A DNA stretch of 64,000 nucleotides from Acanthaster planci (lineage: Eukaryota; Echinodermata; Asteroidea; Valvatida; Acanthasteridae), in NCBI RefSeq assembly GCF_001949145.1, contig NW_019091499.1, forward strand, positions 652,785-716,784, written 5' to 3'. The notes under the pieces were generated by a model. It worked only from the letters and a program-made list of their open reading frames with translations, made no database searches and was not told the origin of the DNA. This document shows positions 57,929-64,000 of the stretch, piece after piece. The position numbers were made by a program, and so were the translations under genes. Position 1 is the stretch's first letter. The number at the start of each line of letters is the position of its first letter.

Positions 57929-58716
57929 TAGTAAAAGTTTATCATGGGATTGCGACGTCATAAAAGTCATCCTGTGAGAAATTGTCATGGTTGAGGACGC
58001 CGTACAGTTGAATGAACATATCCTGCGATTATTTATCACGGGATGACGATATCCTTTAAGTGGAATAATGACATTATTTGTCAAATGTCAATGGCTTCAT
58101 TGACAAGCTACCTTGAAAACGCATACGCTTGAGGTGCTCAAACTCAGACTTAATAATTGTTTTAACGAATCTTTACATTTAATCTTTGTTGAGATCTCAG
58201 TTCCCAAAGCCATAAACATTATTGTAGGTGTATGTACAAACCCCCTGATACCATGGCCTGCATGACATGGTAAATCTCGGGAAGGAGGGGCTTTCGATTT
58301 GTTTTAGATTAGGATTGGAGAAGGCAGCTATATTGTAGAAAAACGTTATTCATGATAACAATTAACTTGGTGAACAGACATATGGACGGGTCTACTGCCA
58401 TACAACTGACTGCTGCAATGAAAACCGTTGGAATTGGCGGTTCAAAATACGATGCTACAGGAAAAACAATATTTTGAAAAATCCTGTTCGCTGATAATAT
58501 AAAAGAGTCATTCTTTGTGTTGCTTGTATTGTTATGGAGGCTTAGACGCATAATTTAGAGAGAAGAAGAGAACTAAAAATCTAACTCAATAGATGTAAAC
58601 TCGGCTTCCAAAATAATTCAGTAAATGATGACTACAGAAAAATGTTGTGACAAAGTCAACGCTCTGAAGTCAACTGGGACAAATAATAGGTACTGGCTTA
58701 CTAATATGCCCATTAT

Positions 58717-58886
58717 GGCTTGCAAAGTTAACATTTAATCAAGTTAAAGTTTATTCACAGAATAAAGACATCTCTATTATTAATAAAGACATCTCTATTA
58801 GGAAGTTAACATTTAGTCCGAGTGCACAGATATCTCTATTCACAGAGATATCTGTATACGCAGATTAAATGTCAACTTTGCACGCC
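58717..58886. mobile_element. Miniature inverted-repeat element
   Basis: Ends GGCTTGCAAAGTTAACATTT (58717-58736) and, on the complement, GGCGTGCAAAGTTGACATTT (58886-58867) form inverted repeats with two mismatches in 20 and continue through AATC. Inside, ACAGATATCTCT (58826-58837) and AGAGATATCTGT (58844-58855) form a perfect 12-base palindrome with a 6-base loop, and AAAGACATCTCTATTA occurs twice in tandem. No frame. Confidence 0.75.
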
Positions 58887-61729
58887 GTAGACTATACATG
58901 AACGAGTGGCATTAAAAGTACCACTTCTGGTATTACATAAGTGTATAAGAGCACCACAACAGTATTACAGGGAACTTGTCCAGTTCTACCCAGCCCCGCT
59001 CTTATTCATTGGTGTTTGTTGGTGCTGTGCAATAGAGGGAGTTCACATTAACGCCGCCTGCGCATATCAACATCAAAACCGGGGCTTTCTGTGTTGGACT
59101 TTGTCGAGCGCGCCCGCGGAGTCGACACAGTACATGGAGTATCCGGTTCGTAAGTTTGACGACACTTCAGTTTTACCACGCCCACTGCACATGCAGATAT
59201 ACGTCCATCGCAGGCACGTTAGTTCGCGGTAAATTGCCATTATTTTTTCTTTCGATTTTTAGTGTCGAGTCATCCTGAAAGACTCTTCCACAAAAATCTG
59301 CAGCCTGAAAAATCTGAATTTTACATACCTTTATGTGTTTTCTGTCTTGACTCCTTTACTTTCAATCGTATGATCGTATTAAGAATTGAAGTTGACACAT
59401 ACAGCCTCGTTTTCAAACGCGGAAGTGCGTAGATCGACGCTAAAAACGTCGTATTGGGATCCCTCTATCGACGCTCAACAAGTTTCAGGCTTGCCATCAA
59501 AAACAGCGCTAAAACCGGGTACGAAAACGCGATTGAGATTGGAAGGGCCTACCTATCTCATCTATTACAAGTAGCGTGCATGTTAACGCTGTGAGATAGA
59601 TGTTTCTGGTCCCACCATCAAACACTTGACTCAGCACAACTTCCTGTGCTATTTTGACCCATCTCTTCTGAGTAAGTTTACCAGTGATTTCCAGATCGGA
59701 GGATTTTGGTGTTCTTTAAAAGAGTTGTATAATCAGGAATACCAATAAAAATTTTAAATTCCACCAGTAAAAGTATTATGATACAACCACGGGAAGTAAA
59801 AAATTCGAAACCTTGATTTCACAAGAAACAAATTAAGACAGATAAACGCTCAGTTTTTCTTTCGTGGAAATTGAGCATACTTGGCCTACAGCTAAATAAG
59901 ATATATTAATAGCATTTGATTGCCAATTATGAGCTAGAACGTATTTTTGTATTCGTGCTTTGCAGTTGTGATGTTTGCATCAAAAAGCCCTGATGCTGAA
60001 ATAACAATAAGATTTTGGTGTTGACATTTATGTGTAATTTCGGCCCAAACTGACATATTTTCTTACCAACTCTAGTTTCCAAATGATGTAATGGTCAATA
60101 ACTATTTTTTTATTTTAAGTTTATTTAACTATCGTAAATGACTCCGGGTTAACAAAGGGAAGTCATACTCATTATTTATGTAAAACTGTTAGTAGAGATA
60201 TTTGTGCCATCAGTAATTGTACTCAACTTACGTATTATTAGAAAATTACCCCATTTATATGAACGTGCTCTCAATATGCCAATCATCGAATTTAATGCGC
60301 GTTTAATAATTACTATGTATTCTAAACACACGTGCTTGAAAATAAAGGGCATTTATTGTCATCAACTTGGTTGCGTGATGGATCAATCTATCCCAGTCTC
60401 CCATATGCTGCCTTCATATTAATTCATGTTTCGTTCGGAATTTCGAATGACATAAATACTCCTTTTAGCTGACAAGCCCTTCAATTAAACCTTCTTTTAA
60501 CTCCACTACCTTTGCCCAACAAAATCTATTGTAAGGAACAAAAGCTAAGGAATTCTTTTGGCACTTCCTTAAGGAAATCTACATATTTATGAAATTCCAA
60601 ATAAGACTAAACTCAACTTTACTGAATGGTTTCTGATTCATGAAATCAGTAAGCTTATAGACTACACAATTTACGTGTTGACAAATGTTCTGTTCATTGC
60701 TACAGTTCGTTCATATTGCGTACTTAGGGTGTATCACTGTATGTAACGTTTCCAATTTTCAGTATTTGCTTTGAGCCTTTTCTTATACTTGATGATTGCA
60801 ATTACCATATAACATGCCAGGAAAGACAGGCTAAGATTTTTTTTAACACTGATCACATATAGTGTGGCTGAGGTCGAAAGACACCAAAAAGTCCTCTCTT
60901 GTCAAGGACGTAGGGGAAGCACTAACATGGGTCAATATAAGACTAGTCACTCTGCGATTTGGTAGACAGCAAACAAACAGAGCTGCAGTCCTGGACAAAA
61001 ATAGTTGGAACACCTTGTTGGAAGCGCATTGAAAAATGCCCCCTCTCCCCCGATCAATGTTGCGGTCATTTATTGGACCAAGATTCGGCCCAACTTACCT
61101 AATGAGAAACAACATTTACAGGGGGCGAGGGGGGAGCCATGTTCCAAGGAGATGTTTAAATACGTATACGTAGACGTTTGGCTAAACTTCTACTGAGTAG
61201 ATGCATCGTGGAAATCCAACTAATTTGATACGTTACGTAAGACAAGACAGACGAGAAACCAAATCTCATCCACCGACATTTTGTGTGGCAGTGTTGCACT
61301 TTGAAGTAAAAGAGTACTTAGTGCGATAGTATGGGACGAAAATAGGAAACGAAGAAAAACAACTACTCTGGTGTATAAACTGATCCGTAGTAGTTTTGTT
61401 TTATTTCCTAAACACAAAGAAATGGAAACTGTGGGCCTACGTGTTATCTCCCACTTCAACGTTCACGAATAGTGCAGAAAAAGCAATAATTATATCACAT
61501 ATTCCAACAGGGAATGTTTCAAAGGCAGATTGAAACTCGATTGTGCGTTTAAACGTGTCATTAGAGGAGAGGTTCTTAACAATCCAAGTCGTCAAAAAGT
61601 CAATGGAAACGAATTCTTTCCATCCAAGAAATACTTGATTCAGAAGGAAACGACTTTATGCCCAGAACTAACGAATTATTGGAAAAAATGATCATTTATC
61701 TTATAAATCGAAAAAGGGGAAGGAAACTG

Positions 61730-61880
61730 TACACGTTTATTCAACTAAACATGTCAGTGTGTTTAAATTAAGGAAGCGTTTAGATATAAACATTTTGGCA
61801 CATTTACATGCTGCAACAGTTTATAAACATTTTAACACGTTTATAAGTTATAAGTGTTTAAGAACTCAAATGTGTTTAAT
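61730..61880. repeat. GTTTA/TAAAC hairpin cluster
   Basis: At least eight GTTTA or TAAAC words alternate within 150 bases (ACGTTTATTCAACTAAAC, GCGTTTAGATATAAAC, AGTTTATAAACATT). A related cluster (GTGTTTAGAAAACAC, GTAAACACATTTTTAAAC) lies at 62556-62640. Confidence 0.5.
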
Positions 61881-62555
61881 TATTCATAATAACAATACGC
61901 CTCTGCCTTTAGGACTCCTTTTTAAATAGGGTCCAACAGTCGACATAAAACAACAGTAAAGCACCGGCACGACCATTCCCACCAGGAAACTACAAGCTGC
62001 CTTGAAAAAACCTTCAAACTGCACTTGTATTATTATTTCAAAGACCTTTGGTTGTCATTTCGGCTGTCATTTGTCTGTTGCCATGCACAAGTTTAAAATA
62101 CGGGAATCTTTATAGCGGGTATCAATTCGGTTCGGAAGTGTGACGTCACCTTAGTTTAAACCACGCCCACTGCACGTGCACTGCACATAGAGTTACATGT
62201 ATTGATCGTTGTTTACTGGAACTTTGGAAAAAATTCAACTTTTCCAGACTTAATTTCTTACAAACATTGATGCAAACAGTGGTGGCTACATACCTGTACT
62301 TGAATAAATCAAAGAAATGAATTATGAGTCTGTCGACCATATTATGATTCCATAAATTTAAGGTTTTTCTTTTTTTGTTTCAGTGTTATTGGGCATACCA
62401 TTTTTTAAATAGTAATCGCAACATCACACTGACCTCCGTCCTTGTCATCGACACTTGTTTTGAGCTCTTTAGTCTGATCTTTAATCACAGTACTTCTGAA
62501 AATTTATATAAGGTAAACGCAGTGTTGAGGGAATCTGAACATGTTCTAACCACCA

Positions 62556-62640
62556 GTGTTTAGAAAACACATATTTGTGTTTAATGTTGTGAATCACGTA
62601 AACACATTTTTAAACGCGTCAAGTGTTCTGGGGCTGTACA
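62556..62640. repeat. GTGTTTA/TAAACAC hairpin cluster, second copy
   Basis: GTGTTTAGAAAACAC and TGTGTTTA...TAAACACA alternate here. It uses the same word family as 61730-61880, and the two could be ends of one 0.9-kb element. Confidence 0.4.
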
Positions 62641-64000
62641 GTGATATACACAGTGTGTGCGGTACCGTACTGTTCGGTCTGGTATTGATGCTGTTCTGTA
62701 AATTTTGACAGTCGATGAGTTGATGTTTGGGCAAAATTATATTGCACATGAATATTTTTTATTTTTACAGGTGATCACAACATACTACTAAGCAGGGTCG
62801 GTAGAAAAAAAGAAGATTTTCGAGGTCAAGAGCCAAAAATAGAGTCGGTCGGAAATTACAAGCATAGAATTTTAAAAGGGTATACAATTACTTACGAACA
62901 AACCTAAGGCCCAGGGAAATTCGTTTTGGCGGAAAAGTGCCGCCCATTGGTAACTTACTGAATCTCGCACTGAACAATAATTGATTGTAAAAACGGGCTC
63001 ATTATACCGCACTAATTCATTCAAACAATTTAGCCAGTAATACTGGTGATGTGATGGATTAATTAAAGAAATGCACTCCAACGTTTTAGCATGGAGGCAT
63101 AAAACAAGTACACTGTTCCTAATTGCTTGATCATAACCAGAAATGTAATAGCTCGAGGTATCATACACTTTTACGCTACACTAACACTATGGTTTTCCCA
63201 TGAGCACAATGTACAATGAGAGCTTTTGGCTACTCATCAAGTACTACAGCACCTCACTCGTGTTCTGCTAAATCTTGGCGACCGAGCAAGCGACAAACTA
63301 TCGAAGCGTGCCGCATCAGGGCTTATATAGAGGCCGCTGTGATCACCTCCTGAGCGGGATACTCCGCCCAACTTTAAGTTGGCCTAAACTTGGAATCTAA
63401 TTGGTTGCTGACGCTTTCACTTAGTAACACGTATGTTGACATCCCATACATTCAGTGAGCACTTATTTTCTGTTGCTCTTGCTTGCACATGTGCACTACT
63501 GTTAAATCGCAGATGGTAGCGTTTTTGTTTCGTTTTTTTGTGGTTATTTTTTGGTGTTTTGCAATAGTGCTTCTTTTTTTGAGTTCACACTGAAGTTCAG
63601 TGTACTCTGAGTGACGTGGAGCAGGATTTCATCCCTACTTTGTCTGAACTAGCAGTGGTGATAACAGTATCAGCACTGTCACAGCAAGGATTATGAATAA
63701 TGCACTTATGATTAATGGCCAACGGCACAAACTGGTAACAATCAGAATTTTTTTGTGCAGATCGCGTGTGAAGGTGAAATTTTCATTTTCAATTGAATCT
63801 GTTAACTCCGGAATCCAGACGGCGCATATTTCATTATTTTTCCTACAACCCAGTGGGCGACATTCCAAATTTTTTTTTTAAAGATTATGGTTATAATGTA
63901 GGCCTAAGGATCAAATCCTGTCAAATACTTTGCCCACTTCATGGGTAAGGTAAACCCTCGGAATTAAGTAGGGACTGAAAACCCAATCCACATGTGGATT

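Larger units (their letters stand above)
57643..64000. other. Upstream and distal region without a supportable gene
   Basis: The left few hundred bases should hold the promoter and 5' leader of the peroxidase fusion. A strong hairpin lies at 57885-57928, a miniature element at 58717-58886, GTTTA-word clusters at 61730-61880 and 62556-62640, and a Tc1-like end at about 60986. CCACGCCCACTGCAC occurs at both about 59176 and 62160. A 77-codon minus-strand frame at 63635-63868 ends in one hydrophobic helix but has no other support. Confidence 0.45.

Noticed and set aside
63635-63868. Small minus-strand membrane protein
   Set aside because: One hydrophobic stretch in a 77-codon frame within AT-rich DNA is expected by chance; no other support.

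Overview
This is genomic DNA from an animal, most likely a marine invertebrate. Coding exons are split by GT-AG introns, there is a cadherin with the extracellular module typical of non-chordate classic cadherins, and the intergenic DNA is full of small inverted-repeat elements, G-run elements and tRNA-like repeats. A frequent TAGGCCTA-type word would fit an echinoderm or hemichordate, but that placement is only a guess. One 30-base run of N (34695-34724) marks an assembly gap.

Layout: 1-7.3 kb holds two divergently transcribed, related coiled-coil genes (an exon at 946-1242 on minus, and an almost complete single-exon gene at 6054-7097 on plus). 7.3-16.4 kb is repeat-rich and carries a broken THAP-domain gene at 10.1-10.6 kb. 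16.4-17.6 kb is an intronless rhodopsin-family GPCR on plus. 21.4-33.2 kb is a ten-exon minus-strand gene, reconstructed here with consistent splice phases throughout (3729 coding bases, 1242 residues). It encodes a signal peptide, a Ser/Thr-rich stretch, four cadherin repeats, the non-chordate cadherin region, EGF, laminin G and then a fibronectin III domain; no transmembrane segment or catenin-binding tail is visible.

40.9-43.5 kb is a three-exon minus-strand gene for a small secreted protein (155 residues) with the Cys and His motifs of NlpC/P60- or CHAP-like peptidoglycan hydrolases. 49.6-49.8 kb holds the last two exons of an unrecognised minus-strand gene.

52.4-57.6 kb is the most striking locus: a five-exon minus-strand gene (3627 coding bases, 1208 residues) in which a DyP-type haem peroxidase is fused in frame, within one 3.1-kb exon, to a complete glycyl radical enzyme with its catalytic Cys/Glu loop and C-terminal radical-glycine loop. 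An oxygen-sensitive radical enzyme joined to a peroxidase in an intron-containing animal gene is, as far as I know, not a described architecture. Two bacterial-type enzymes (the hydrolase and the DyP-glycyl radical fusion) thus lie within 17 kb, which suggests acquisition from bacteria followed by intron gain. The last 6 kb and the other gaps contain mobile-element remnants and no gene I can support.
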